DNA of 64,000 nt, taken from NCBI GenBank assembly GCA_011050085.1, contig DRGL01000084.1, positions 1-64,000 of the forward strand, in the 5' to 3' direction. The notes beneath the pieces were generated by a model. The model worked only from the letters and a program-made list of their open reading frames with translations, did not search any database and was not told where the DNA came from. Of the stretch, positions 36,840 through 45,300 are shown one piece after another (position 1 is the first letter of the stretch; the number at the start of each line of letters is the position of its first letter). The position numbers and the translations under genes were made by a program. The stretch is from Pricia antarctica. Its GTDB lineage: Bacteria; Bacteroidota; Bacteroidia; Flavobacteriales; Flavobacteriaceae.

Positions 36840-38328
36840 TTTGATACATTTCTTCATAAGATCTGGTTTTCGTTTCACTTATCCTTTTCATGATATATTT
36901 TTTGTCGATGCCCTTTCTGTCCGACAGACCTATGGATGCAAGTAGTTCTTTCAGCCCTTCCATCGTATTTTTGTGATAATTGGCGACCTTGGTTTTCTTG
37001 TCCTCCACGACCAATGATGCTACCCGGGCCGGATCCATGGTCGTGATTCCCGTGGGACAGGTATCCAGATTACATTTTAGGGATTGGACACAGCCCAGGG
37101 CGAACATCATCCCCCTTGCACTGTAGCAGGCGTCCGCACCCAGTGCCAGGGCCTTGTATATATCGAAGGCGGAAATTATTTTTCCCGCCGCGAATATCTT
37201 TAGGCTTTCGCGATGGCCCGCCTTCCGCAAGGTCCTGTCCATAAAATGAAGCCCTTCATAAAGTGGGGTTCCCGCCCAATGGAGCGACTCCATGTGTGCG
37301 GCGCCCGAACCCCCTTCCGCACCGTCGATACAGATGAAATCGGGGAAATTGCCGTGTTCCGCAAAGGTGTCGACCATTTCTTCGAACTCCTCTTTTTGTC
37401 CCAGGCACATCTTTATGCCTATCGGTTTTCCGCCGGATAGTTCCCTTAGCCTATCAATAAATTGAATCATTTCAACGGTATTGCCAAAGGCACTATGGTG
37501 GGCCGGGGAGTGAATTTCGGTATGGGCCTCCACATCCCTATATTTCGAAATTTCATCGGTATTCTTTTTTGCGGGAAGGATGGCCCCGAAGCCGGGTTTC
37601 GCCCCTTGTGAAATTTTTATTTCAACCATTTTGACGATTCCAAGCGAGGCAATTTCCTGGAACTTCTCCGCATCGAAATCGCCATTTTCGTTCCGGCATC
37701 CGAAATAGCCCGTACCGAACTGGAAAATTATATCCGCACCATATTCCTTGTGATAGGGCGTTAACCCGCCCTCCCCCGTATTTTGAGCAAAACCTGCGAT
37801 TTTTGCTCCCCCGTTAAAGGCCAATGTCGCATTTTTACTGATGGAGCCAAAGCTCATACCTGCCAAATTCAAAATACTTGCGCTGTACGGTTTTTTGCAA
37901 TGCGGACCGCCTACGTTTACCCTAAAATCATCTTTTACCTCCTTTGCGGGAAACGTTGAATGCAAAAACCACTCGCGGCCCAGTTTTTCATAGGACAATT
38001 GTGTGCCGAAGGGCTGGCTTTTATTTTCGTCCGACGCGCGTTTATAGACGATTTCCTTTTGTATCCAGTTAAAGGGCATCCCCTCCGTGCGGTTGAGCAG
38101 GACCGTCTCCTGTAAAACATGCCTTTGTTTTTCCAACAGATTGGTAATCCTTCCCATTAGGGGGTAGGTCCTTTTGATAGCATCGGTTTTTTGAAAATAG
38201 TCACTTAATCCGAGAAGGATAAAAGGTACTATCAACAGCGCAAGCAACCATAAATGGGGTTTCCAAGTTATGAGCCCTGCAAGTACTACTAAAAGTGCAA
38301 TCGATGATATCAAAAATATTCTTCTCAT
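36829..38328 (-). CDS. FMN-binding glutamate-synthase-like oxidoreductase with N-terminal membrane anchor
   Basis: About 499 residues. The N-terminus has two hydrophobic segments (FLISSIALLVVLAGLITW and LWLLALLIVPFILLGL). The rest is the FMN-binding TIM barrel of the glutamate synthase large subunit, including the iron-sulphur type Cys triad LKCNLDTCPTGITT. The glutaminase domain is missing, as in the membrane-anchored GltS-like subfamily whose substrate is unknown. I place the start at 38328; the longer frame to 38448 runs inside the upstream gene. It overlaps the YceI gene by 11 nt and follows the DUF2231 gene by 10 nt, so these form one operon. Confidence 0.82.
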   Translation of the reverse strand: MRRIFLISSIALLVVLAGLITWKPHLWLLALLIVPFILLGLSDYFQKTDAIKRTYPLMGRITNLLEKQRHVLQETVLLNRTEGMPFNWIQKEIVYKRASDENKSQPFGTQLSYEKLGREWFLHSTFPAKEVKDDFRVNVGGPHCKKPYSASILNLAGMSFGSISKNATLAFNGGAKIAGFAQNTGEGGLTPYHKEYGADIIFQFGTGYFGCRNENGDFDAEKFQEIASLGIVKMVEIKISQGAKPGFGAILPAKKNTDEISKYRDVEAHTEIHSPAHHSAFGNTVEMIQFIDRLRELSGGKPIGIKMCLGQKEEFEEMVDTFAEHGNFPDFICIDGAEGGSGAAHMESLHWAGTPLYEGLHFMDRTLRKAGHRESLKIFAAGKIISAFDIYKALALGADACYSARGMMFALGCVQSLKCNLDTCPTGITTMDPARVASLVVEDKKTKVANYHKNTMEGLKELLASIGLSDRKGIDKKYIMKRISETKTRSYEEMYQNEK

Positions 38329-38338
38329 ACCTAGTTTC

Positions 38339-39013
38339 TTAATGTGAATGGCTTTCTTCCCCCGCTTCCTCAGTTTCCAAAAACTGTCCCTGTGGGCCAA
38401 CGCCCTGAATGTACACGAGCTGTGCGCCATAATGCCCCGCCTGCGCAACGGAGAACGCGGAAAAGGCCATCACCAGGAAAACGGCAATTTCAAACCCGCG
38501 TTTCAATTTGATCAAAAAAAGGCTGATAACCTTCAAGACCGAGGCGAGGGCGCTTGACCAAATCGTCCATTCGGCATACCTGTCATGGTTATCCAGTACT
38601 TTCTGGGCTATATCGGTAAGTCCGTGCGTATGTGGGTGCACATAAGTCCCCGCTACGTAGGCACAAATGAAACCTGTACCGATAAGGAACAGGATAACCC
38701 AGTCCAGATTCCTTTTCAGGACGAAGAGCTGAATACATTGGAGCAATGCCGCGAACAACAATAACACGATAGGAAAATGCACAACCAGCGGATGCAGGTT
38801 ATCAAATTCGTCCAGACCGATCTCTTCCTTGTCCATACGATCGTCGGATTGGTTGTCCGCATGTTCCTGGGGTTTTTCCGATACATACATATCGCCAAGG
38901 GCCGCTGAACTGTTCACCAAATCTCCCTTATTTTTTTCAACGGTTCTGGATGCGGTCGCGTTGAGCGAAACCAGACTTAAAAGCAGCAATGAAAATAATA
39001 GGGATGGTTTCAT
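38339..39013 (-). CDS. DUF2231-type membrane protein with His-rich tail
   Basis: A 224-residue protein with a signal peptide (LLFSLLLLSLVSLNATA), an acidic periplasmic segment, and four membrane helices starting with NLHPLVVHFPIVLLL. The HPxxVHFPI motif is the DUF2231 hallmark and could bind haem or metal. It ends in GEESHSH, and HPHTHG occurs in a loop. It precedes the FMN oxidoreductase gene and may pass electrons or haem to it (inference). Confidence 0.75.
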   Translation of the reverse strand: MKPSLLFSLLLLSLVSLNATASRTVEKNKGDLVNSSAALGDMYVSEKPQEHADNQSDDRMDKEEIGLDEFDNLHPLVVHFPIVLLLFAALLQCIQLFVLKRNLDWVILFLIGTGFICAYVAGTYVHPHTHGLTDIAQKVLDNHDRYAEWTIWSSALASVLKVISLFLIKLKRGFEIAVFLVMAFSAFSVAQAGHYGAQLVYIQGVGPQGQFLETEEAGEESHSH

Positions 39014-39025
39014 GATCAGTTGTTT

Positions 39026-39166
39026 TTAGGATGCATTATTAGTAATCTGTATGATAAGCGCTCCTATGACTATGGTCGCAACAATACAGTAGACCGCATA
39101 GTTGAACCATTTTTTCAAACTCGGTTTTTCGGACTTTTCCGATCCATTTTTACAACAATCTTTCAT
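39026..39166 (-). CDS. Small membrane protein with N-terminal Cys pair (46 residues)
   Basis: A 46-codon frame reading MKDCCKNGSEKSEKPSLKKW and then one membrane helix (about 22-42, YAVYCIVATIVIGALIIQI). The CC pair near the N-terminus and the clean helix suggest a real small metal-handling protein. It ends 12 nt before the DUF2231 start, in the same direction and probably the same operon. Confidence 0.55.
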   Translation of the reverse strand: MKDCCKNGSEKSEKPSLKKWFNYAVYCIVATIVIGALIIQITNNAS

Positions 39167-39189
39167 AGCACTTGTGTATAATTATTGTG

Positions 39190-39247
39190 CCTGTCAGGGG
39201 AAGGGCGTTCATCAATACATCAACCAAAGTGCCCTTCCCGTAACAGG
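39190..39247. repeat. Long stem-loop between two metal-island operons
   Basis: Arms CCTGT..GGGAAGGGC and GCCCTTCCC..ACAGG pair over 9 perfect bases plus 5 outer ones around a ~24-nt loop. No T tract follows on either strand, so it is not a classic terminator. It lies 88 nt after the stop of the gene at 39335 and before the small CC protein; it may shield the 3' end of a message or regulate the next operon. Confidence 0.55.
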
Positions 39248-39334
39248 ACTTTTTCTAATCAATTCCATCGGAGCAGATTAGAAATTTGCCAGGGAGCCAA
39301 CCAATCAAAAAAGTGTCCCTGAACAGCCCCAAAC

Positions 39335-39874
39335 CTATATTTCCGAATTATTTTCGTTTATAAACCTTTTGCAAATCAAAAAAATCACCAACGGCAATAG
39401 CGCAAACTGCAACACCGGAACAATTCCTACTTCCGCCCATGGCAAAATGGGCATTGCATCCGTGTACGCCCAATCACCTTTGGCCGTATGCCATTTTTCT
39501 GCCGCTATTGCCCCTATCGTACCGACTACGACCAACGCTACAACCTTATTTACGGTTAACCTTTCTATCCAAAACACGTTGCCGTATATGAGGCCAAATC
39601 CGAAAAACAAGACGAGCACCATCAACATATCGGCGATGGATGCCAGGGCACAAAAAGTAATATGTTGCCGATTGTATTCAAAACCTTCGTATAATGGACC
39701 TTGTGCCAGCTCCCAGGTCAAGTTCAGAACGAATGCCACCATTGCGACTCCAAGAATATAGTACCTGTAATTTTCTTTGTCCCCTACCCTTCTGGAAAAG
39801 TGGACATACATTAGAACGACGCAAATAACCGCGATAACCGGTACAATAAAAATATCGAGGGATAGCGCTTCCAT
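39335..39874 (-). CDS. Five-helix membrane protein of unknown function
   Basis: A 179-residue protein with five hydrophobic segments (about 6-24, 39-57, 71-90, 106-125, 147-168) and loop motifs NLTWELAQGP and EKWHTAKGDWAY. The pattern W..A.GDWAY...PILPW with a final VLQFALLPL slightly recalls carotenoid-cyclase-like membrane folds. I do not recognise the family. It lies 24 nt after the DUF3347 gene and is probably co-transcribed with it. Confidence 0.6.
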   Translation of the reverse strand: MEALSLDIFIVPVIAVICVVLMYVHFSRRVGDKENYRYYILGVAMVAFVLNLTWELAQGPLYEGFEYNRQHITFCALASIADMLMVLVLFFGFGLIYGNVFWIERLTVNKVVALVVVGTIGAIAAEKWHTAKGDWAYTDAMPILPWAEVGIVPVLQFALLPLVIFLICKRFINENNSEI

Positions 39875-39898
39875 TCAGGTTCTGATTATGTTCTTATT

Positions 39899-40435
39899 TT
39901 ACTTTTCGATCACTTCCGTCACCTTCCCGCAACTTAGCATTTTGTCACCATAGTATGGGTTGCGGATATCCTCAGTGGAAGAAAGCCAATAGGCACCCTT
40001 ACCCAGGGCCATCGGACAAAAATCCTTGTAAATCTTACCGGATTCCAATTTTCCCGCCAACAAGGGTTCCATGGCACTGCTCAGTTCGGCAAAGGCCTTT
40101 CGTTGTGATTTTAAATCATCGGAACCTGTAAGCTTTTTAGATGCAGATAATGCGGCATCTGAACCGTCGATATTGGCCAAGGCATCGTTCAACATAGTTC
40201 CTCCCTTTTGTGCATCGCCCGGATTCGATCCGATCAGGGCGTCCTTTATGTGTTCGTAATGACCATAGGCATTGGCCAGATTTTCATCGTTGAATTCCGG
40301 GGCCATCTGCATTCCGTCCATGCTATCCATATCCATTTTGCTATGATCATGTGCCTTTTTTTCGTTATCCTGTGCATTGGCAAATGAAAAAAGTAACAAC
40401 GTTACGGCCGCTACACTCAATTTTAAATTTTGCAT
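39899..40435 (-). CDS. DUF3347 periplasmic protein with Met/His-rich N-terminus
   Basis: A 178-residue exported protein: signal peptide (LSVAAVTLLLFSFANAQ), a short metal-binding-like segment (HDHSKMDMDSMDGMQM), and a DUF3347 domain ending YKDFCPMALGKGAYWLS, then IRNPYYGDKMLSCGKV. The two Cys, the Met after the first Cys and the His-rich head suggest periplasmic Cu(I) binding. The same domain closes the efflux adaptor at 29342, so this may act as a soluble donor to that pump. Confidence 0.82.
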   Translation of the reverse strand: MQNLKLSVAAVTLLLFSFANAQDNEKKAHDHSKMDMDSMDGMQMAPEFNDENLANAYGHYEHIKDALIGSNPGDAQKGGTMLNDALANIDGSDAALSASKKLTGSDDLKSQRKAFAELSSAMEPLLAGKLESGKIYKDFCPMALGKGAYWLSSTEDIRNPYYGDKMLSCGKVTEVIEK

Positions 40436-40453
40436 TTTCTTGACTTTTAATGG

Positions 40454-40909
40454 TTATAAATCCTTTTTAAGCTGTGTCATATAGCTTATAATTTCCTTTT
40501 TTTGCCCTTCCGATAACTTTGCATCACCATGTACGATCGTATAAGAGAAAAGGGGCATTTCATCATCCTCTATTTGACTGATGATCGATTTTAACTTGCT
40601 GTTCTTTCTTCTGCTCGAATAATCGGCCCACTCGTTAAAATTCAGTTCCTCCTTGCCCTGCTTGACATGGTCTTCCAAAAACCAAGCGACCGGTTGCACT
40701 TTGTTGTACCAGGGATACTCGGTGTTATTGCTATGGCAGTCGTAACAGGAGGTCGTGATGGTGATTTCCACCTGTTTTGGAACATTGTTTACTACCATAA
40801 AATCAATTTTAGGCAGGGTCTCGCTTTGGTTTCGGGAAGTGGGAAAAAATTGTATTCCCACAAACCCGACCAAAAGCACAAGCAATATGATTTTTACAAT
40901 TTTCCTCAC
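40454..40909 (-). CDS. Haem-binding-domain protein with CxxCH motif
   Basis: A 151-residue protein with an N-terminal membrane anchor (about 4-22) and one cytochrome c-type site CYDCH (55-59). It is followed by NNTEYPWYNKVQPVAWFL, the signature of the Haem_bd (PF14376) family. It probably carries one covalent haem in the periplasm. Its neighbours on both sides encode DUF3347 proteins, and its start abuts the stop of the upstream one. Confidence 0.82.
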   Translation of the reverse strand: MRKIVKIILLVLLVGFVGIQFFPTSRNQSETLPKIDFMVVNNVPKQVEITITTSCYDCHSNNTEYPWYNKVQPVAWFLEDHVKQGKEELNFNEWADYSSRRKNSKLKSIISQIEDDEMPLFSYTIVHGDAKLSEGQKKEIISYMTQLKKDL

Positions 40910-41524
40910 CTAATTGATTTCCTTTTGTACGCTACCGCAGCTCATCATTTTCGCCCCGTAATACGGGTTCTTGATTTCTTTGGTCGCACTCAGCCATTGT
41001 GCGCCTTTGTTGTCATTGTACATGGGACAGAAATCCTGGTACAATTTTTCTTCGGTTCCTGTAATCGCGATCAGGTCTATCATATCTTTGCTAAGCACAT
41101 CGAAATGTTCCCTTTGATGGCCGATCGGGCTTTCCGAGATATGCTCGGCATGCTCTTTGGCATCCTCAATGATATCCTTCAATTCTTGCTGTTCGTCGGA
41201 ACCGAAGGAAGCCGTATCAAAATTGTTAAAATCCGAAACCATAATACCGCCTGCCTTTGCCGCGGCATTTTCATCGTCTGCTACAAGGGCATTTTTGAGA
41301 TCCAAGTAATTGGCTACCAGCATATCCGATTTTGAGGTTTTTTGACCGCTGTCCATCATCCCGTTCGAATCCATGCCCGCTTCATCGTGGCCTTCCCCGC
41401 CCTCCATATCGGAATGGTGGCCGTCCCCGTTATCGTGTTCTTTTTTGGCGTCCTTGCACGAGGTGGCCGTAAGGGTTACTAAGGCGATTGCTAAAATTCC
41501 TGTTGATACTTTTGTTCGTTTCAT
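40910..41524 (-). CDS. DUF3347 lipoprotein with His/Met-rich linker
   Basis: A 204-residue lipoprotein (lipobox TLTATSC, Cys 23). The linker is rich in His, Asp and Met (HDNGDGHHSDMEGGEGHDEA), and the DUF3347 domain ends in YQDFCPMYNDNKGAQWLSA, KNPYYGAKMMSCGSV. It is the first gene of a three-gene operon with the haem and second DUF3347 proteins. Membrane anchorage separates its role from the soluble copy; a copper buffer at the outer face of the inner membrane or at the outer membrane is likely. Confidence 0.82.
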   Translation of the reverse strand: MKRTKVSTGILAIALVTLTATSCKDAKKEHDNGDGHHSDMEGGEGHDEAGMDSNGMMDSGQKTSKSDMLVANYLDLKNALVADDENAAAKAGGIMVSDFNNFDTASFGSDEQQELKDIIEDAKEHAEHISESPIGHQREHFDVLSKDMIDLIAITGTEEKLYQDFCPMYNDNKGAQWLSATKEIKNPYYGAKMMSCGSVQKEIN

Positions 41525-41620
41525 TTTGTTTTTATTTAAATGGTTACTAATTAAGGTTTAATATTTTCTTCGGTGAAACCTGCTTGTTTCTGCGTTGGCT
41601 ATTGTCTATCGTTCCGTTTT

Positions 41621-42025
41621 TTAAAGTTTTTCGATTATAAATTCCAGCTTCGCCGAAACTTGGTAAGCAATTTCACATAACGCCAGACTGTCGGACGCCC
41701 TGATGGAGGCCATGGGGTTTACAACGGCCACCTCTATTCGACCGTTCTTGATCTCATATACGATTACGTTACAAGGTAGCATGATGCAATTCTTCTTATC
41801 GACCTTTAAGGCCCTATAGGCATGGGAAACATTACATGCCCCAAAAATCCTATATTTTTCGAATTCTACACCCAGCTCCCTTCTAAAGGTTTCGCTCACG
41901 TCTATTTCGGTCAGGATGCTGAAACCCTGTCGCTCCAAGGCTTGCGATACTTTCTCGATTACCTCATCAAAATCCCGGTCCAGCGTTTTGGTGAAATAAT
42001 AGGGCATCTTGTTATTCCTTTGCAT
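41621..42025 (-). CDS. DUF302 protein
   Basis: A 134-residue soluble protein of the DUF302 family. Typical segments are FDEVIEKVSQALERQGFSIL near the start, FGACNVSHAYRAL and IMLPCNVIVYE in the middle. The Cys at these two places may bind a metal or haem. No signal peptide is seen. DUF302 proteins are common in metal and sulphide loci of Bacteroidetes; function is not established. Confidence 0.8.
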   Translation of the reverse strand: MQRNNKMPYYFTKTLDRDFDEVIEKVSQALERQGFSILTEIDVSETFRRELGVEFEKYRIFGACNVSHAYRALKVDKKNCIMLPCNVIVYEIKNGRIEVAVVNPMASIRASDSLALCEIAYQVSAKLEFIIEKL

Positions 42026-42122
42026 TGATGGTTTGCTTTCGCTCTATGTACTATTTTCTGGAAATTTCGCCTTTGGTATATAGCTCATCCAAAATTCCAT
42101 TCAAGCCCCATTACTTCATTTT

Positions 42123-44510
42123 CTAAAACATTAACGAAAGCCCGCCGCCGGCGCCGAACCGGCTGTCATAACTTCCCATTATAGAGAAATTTCTTCCGAC
42201 AATATATTTCAGGCCTACCTGCCAAGTGGTTTCTTTCTGAAAATCCGTTCCCTCGGCAAAATCGTTGACCCATCCAAAATCCGCCTGATATTCATATTCC
42301 CCGTACAGTAATACGTGGGGGAAAATCATTGTCGCCTTCGACAAACTGATCTGGGGACGTAGTTTACTGTCCAAACGCACATCGGCATTTATCAATAATG
42401 GCATTAGATACCGGATTCCCCCGATTGCCGTGGTGTTGATCTCATCCAGACTGTCCTCGCCTTCGTTTTCAACATTTACACCTCCGAACACACGGAAGTA
42501 ATCGCTGAGATAGCGTTCATAACTGAATTCCGCCTCTAAATTTTGATTCCAGCCATATTCTCCCCTGATGGTAAACTGGTTCCTGATATTGGTGGCCGTA
42601 GCGTAGAGTTCCGTCATATGGCTTGCCGCGGTCAGTTCTCCCCAAGTGAACATATGGTCCGCCTCGTTAAGCAATTTGCTGGCTTTATACTTTAACATTC
42701 TTGGATCGCGGGGTGTAATATAGCTGAAAACCCGGGCCATACCACCATTAAGATGGTAGAGTACATGGCAATGAAAGAACCAGTCGCCCGTCTCATTGGC
42801 ATCAAACTCGATGACCACCTTTTGCATGGGCGCCACGTTCACGGTATGCTTTGAGGGCGAATACTCCCCATTTTCGTTCAGTACCCTGAAAAAGTGTCCG
42901 TGCAAGTGCATGGGGTGGTGCATCATGGTCAAGTTGTTTAGGGTAATGCGTACCACTTCACCTTTATTAATCCTAATCTTGTCGGCTTCGGATAGTGGCA
43001 CCCCATTGATACTCCATACGTAACGGTTCATGTTCCCTGTAAGATTAAAGAGCATTTCCTTGACCGGTTTATCGCCGTTGAAGGAAGTTTTTACCGGAGA
43101 TTTCAAATAACTATAATTAAATTCTGGATTACCCCCAGTTTTCATGTTATCGCCGATAACCTTGTCCGCCGGAACGACATAGCCCATTTTCATGCCGCCC
43201 ATTTTCATATCGGCACTCTTGTTCATCTTATCCATATCCATATCGGCCATTTTCCCTTCCTTCATCTTCATCTCCCCGGCCATTTGGGCTGTGTCTTTTT
43301 TCATGCCCATTTTCATCTTTCCGCCCTTCATGTCCATTTTGGAATGGTCCATTTTCATACCTCCCATATCCATGCTGTATTTTTTCATATACTTGATGGA
43401 ATCATTTTTGGATGGGTTGAATTTGGAGGCAGGTGCGCCCATTTTCATATCCATGGCCATCATTTTCTGCATCTGTTCTATCAGGTCCGGTTTAGGGACG
43501 ACGGGGGCCTTGAGAATCGGGCCTTGTCCCAAATAGGCCGTGGCAAAGCCGGAACCGTCCTGTGCCATGGCACGGATCTCCAACTTTCCATTTTCGGGTA
43601 TGGTCACGATATAGTCATAGGTTTCGGCAACCCCGATCAAGGTCTTGTTGTGCTTCACCGGCACCACATCCTTGCCATCTGCGGATACCAGCATCGGGTC
43701 GCCACCGCCGAACGTTAGCCAGTTATAGGTCGCTGCCGAGGCGTTTACGAAGCGCAGCCTGACCCTTTCACCGGGTTTGAAATCGGGATATTCCTGCTCG
43801 GACTTCCCATTGATGAAAAACTGGTCGAAGTAGTTATCGGAAATGGCCATATCGGGCATGCGCTGCCATATCATCTTTAATTTTGCGCCCACGGCCTTCT
43901 TTTTTATAATCTTGTCCCAACTTTGTACCTGTCCCTTTTTTATCAAATACCATTCGTTGCCCCGTTTGAGGTTCTTGAGCTGGGAGTCCGGGTTTTCATC
44001 CATCCAATCGGAAAGGACCAAGACCAGATCCCTATCATAGTCCAAAGTCGTTTCTTTCGGGTTTATTTGAATGGAGCCATAAACCCCGCGCTGCTCGTTG
44101 AGGCCTACGTGGGAATGGTACCAATACGTACCGGATTGTTTAATGGCAAATTTATATTGAAAGGTTTCTCCGGGCATTATCGGGGGCGACTCCAAATAAG
44201 GTACGCCATCATAATAGTTTGGCAGGATCATACCGTGCCAATGGACCGAGGCGGGGGTATCCATCTTGTTGGTCACGTTTATCCGCGCAAATTCCCCTTC
44301 CTCAAAAACCAGATTGGGTCCCGGGATTCCTCCGTTAACGGTTATCGCCTGAACGTCCTTACCGGTGAAATTTACGGTCTGGTTATCGATGGTCAGGTCA
44401 TATACACGCTCTGGCCAATTATCCTCATTTTCCTCGTACGGATTGGACGTCTGGGCATTCACCCCTAATACGTACAGGCCAGAAATCAATAAAGTAAAAA
44501 TCCTTTTCAT
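42123..44510 (-). CDS. Multicopper oxidase fused to a CopB-like outer-membrane barrel
   Basis: About 795 residues from the signal peptide MKRIFTLLISGLYVLGVNA. Multicopper oxidase sites are all present: HWHG (90-93), YHSHVG (131-136), HPMHLHGHFF (near 527) and FFHCHVLYH (near 578). Between about 390 and 480 is a Met-rich stretch (repeats such as KMDMKGGKMKMGMKK) for Cu(I) capture. The last ~185 residues, from about 610, do not belong to the oxidase: they are beta strands (LYATATNIRNQFTIRGEYGW, ..., GGGLSLMF) of the CopB (PF05275) kind. The protein thus joins periplasmic CopA and outer-membrane CopB. The start avoids a leading pseudogene fragment in the same frame. Confidence 0.88.
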   Translation of the reverse strand: MKRIFTLLISGLYVLGVNAQTSNPYEENEDNWPERVYDLTIDNQTVNFTGKDVQAITVNGGIPGPNLVFEEGEFARINVTNKMDTPASVHWHGMILPNYYDGVPYLESPPIMPGETFQYKFAIKQSGTYWYHSHVGLNEQRGVYGSIQINPKETTLDYDRDLVLVLSDWMDENPDSQLKNLKRGNEWYLIKKGQVQSWDKIIKKKAVGAKLKMIWQRMPDMAISDNYFDQFFINGKSEQEYPDFKPGERVRLRFVNASAATYNWLTFGGGDPMLVSADGKDVVPVKHNKTLIGVAETYDYIVTIPENGKLEIRAMAQDGSGFATAYLGQGPILKAPVVPKPDLIEQMQKMMAMDMKMGAPASKFNPSKNDSIKYMKKYSMDMGGMKMDHSKMDMKGGKMKMGMKKDTAQMAGEMKMKEGKMADMDMDKMNKSADMKMGGMKMGYVVPADKVIGDNMKTGGNPEFNYSYLKSPVKTSFNGDKPVKEMLFNLTGNMNRYVWSINGVPLSEADKIRINKGEVVRITLNNLTMMHHPMHLHGHFFRVLNENGEYSPSKHTVNVAPMQKVVIEFDANETGDWFFHCHVLYHLNGGMARVFSYITPRDPRMLKYKASKLLNEADHMFTWGELTAASHMTELYATATNIRNQFTIRGEYGWNQNLEAEFSYERYLSDYFRVFGGVNVENEGEDSLDEINTTAIGGIRYLMPLLINADVRLDSKLRPQISLSKATMIFPHVLLYGEYEYQADFGWVNDFAEGTDFQKETTWQVGLKYIVGRNFSIMGSYDSRFGAGGGLSLMF

Positions 44511-44567
44511 AGTTCTAATCTTTAAAATAACCATTCCCAAACGGGAAGGGCAATAAATTATTTGAGA

Positions 44568-44672
44568 CAAATACGTTTCGCACGCGTCCGTGCGCTTCCT
44601 GCAGGCATCCGCACAATAATTACAATGGGTAATACAGTTGTTCAATGCTTCAATCAATTTTGAATTTTACAT
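44568..44672 (-). pseudogene. Internally deleted copy of the Csp copper-storage gene
   Basis: On the minus strand an ATG is followed at once by TAA, then NSKLIEALNNCITHCNYCADAC joined directly to RKRTDACETYL. The first part equals the start of the intact copper-storage protein and the second its last 12 residues. The ~70 codons between the two ADAC segments are missing. In the intact gene both ADAC sites carry the identical 15-nt TGTGCAGATGCCTGT, so loss by recombination between them explains the remnant. The frame now runs on toward the multicopper oxidase. Confidence 0.75.
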
Positions 44673-44737
44673 TTTTAAGCTTGAAAATAAAAATACCCTT
44701 GATTTACAGTTTTGTGTGTAATAATATTGGTTAATAC

Positions 44738-45298
44738 TTATATAATTCGGTCCAAGGAAGTTCTAAAATTTATCTGACCCGATTTATAGTCGGAAAGGCT
44801 CATTCCTGTCTCGCTTTTAAATTGTCTGCTCAAATGATGAATATTGCTATAATTGAGCAACTGACCCATCTCCGTAAAATTGTATTCCTTGTCCTGTATC
44901 AGTTCCTTGATCTTTTCAATTTTCAGCTTGATAAAATATTTCTCGATGGTCATCCCTTCGGTAAAAGAAAATACCTTGCTGATTTTTGAATATTCACTGC
45001 CCAATTTTGAGGCGAGATAGTCCGAAAGATTTTTCTCCAGTTCCAGGGGAAGTTTTTGCAGGACCTTCACAAGCTCCACTTTTACTTGTTCTACTAACAT
45101 TTCACCTTTACTATCTATCAACGAGAAACCGTTCTTTTCAAGAAGTTCCTTCAATTTTTCGGTTTCGTCTTCAATTTCTAATCTCAGGCGACCGAGTTCG
45201 ATTTCCAATAAATGGATGTTATTTTCCTCCATCTCGTCCCTTAGCACCTTGATACATCTATCACATACCATGTTTTTCACAAAAAAATCCTTGACCAT
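44738..45298 (-). CDS. AraC-type regulator with N-terminal HMA-like CxxC domain (copy 2)
   Basis: A 186-residue protein. It opens with FVKNMVCDRC (Cys 12 and 15) in an HMA-like fold and ends with an AraC helix-turn-helix pair (FTEMGQLLNYSNIHHLSRQ, FKSETGMSLSDYK). Its C-terminal half is closer to copy 3 (54485) than to copy 1 (28513). It follows the TolC-family gene by 2 nt, so it is probably the last gene of the efflux operon and reports on copper to it or to the oxidase downstream. Confidence 0.82.
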   Translation of the reverse strand: MVKDFFVKNMVCDRCIKVLRDEMEENNIHLLEIELGRLRLEIEDETEKLKELLEKNGFSLIDSKGEMLVEQVKVELVKVLQKLPLELEKNLSDYLASKLGSEYSKISKVFSFTEGMTIEKYFIKLKIEKIKELIQDKEYNFTEMGQLLNYSNIHHLSRQFKSETGMSLSDYKSGQINFRTSLDRII

Positions 45299-45300
45299 AA

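Noticed and set aside
44511-44657. N-terminal extension of the multicopper oxidase
   Set aside because: These 49 codons are the tail of a broken copper-storage gene; the signal peptide at 44510 gives the true start.
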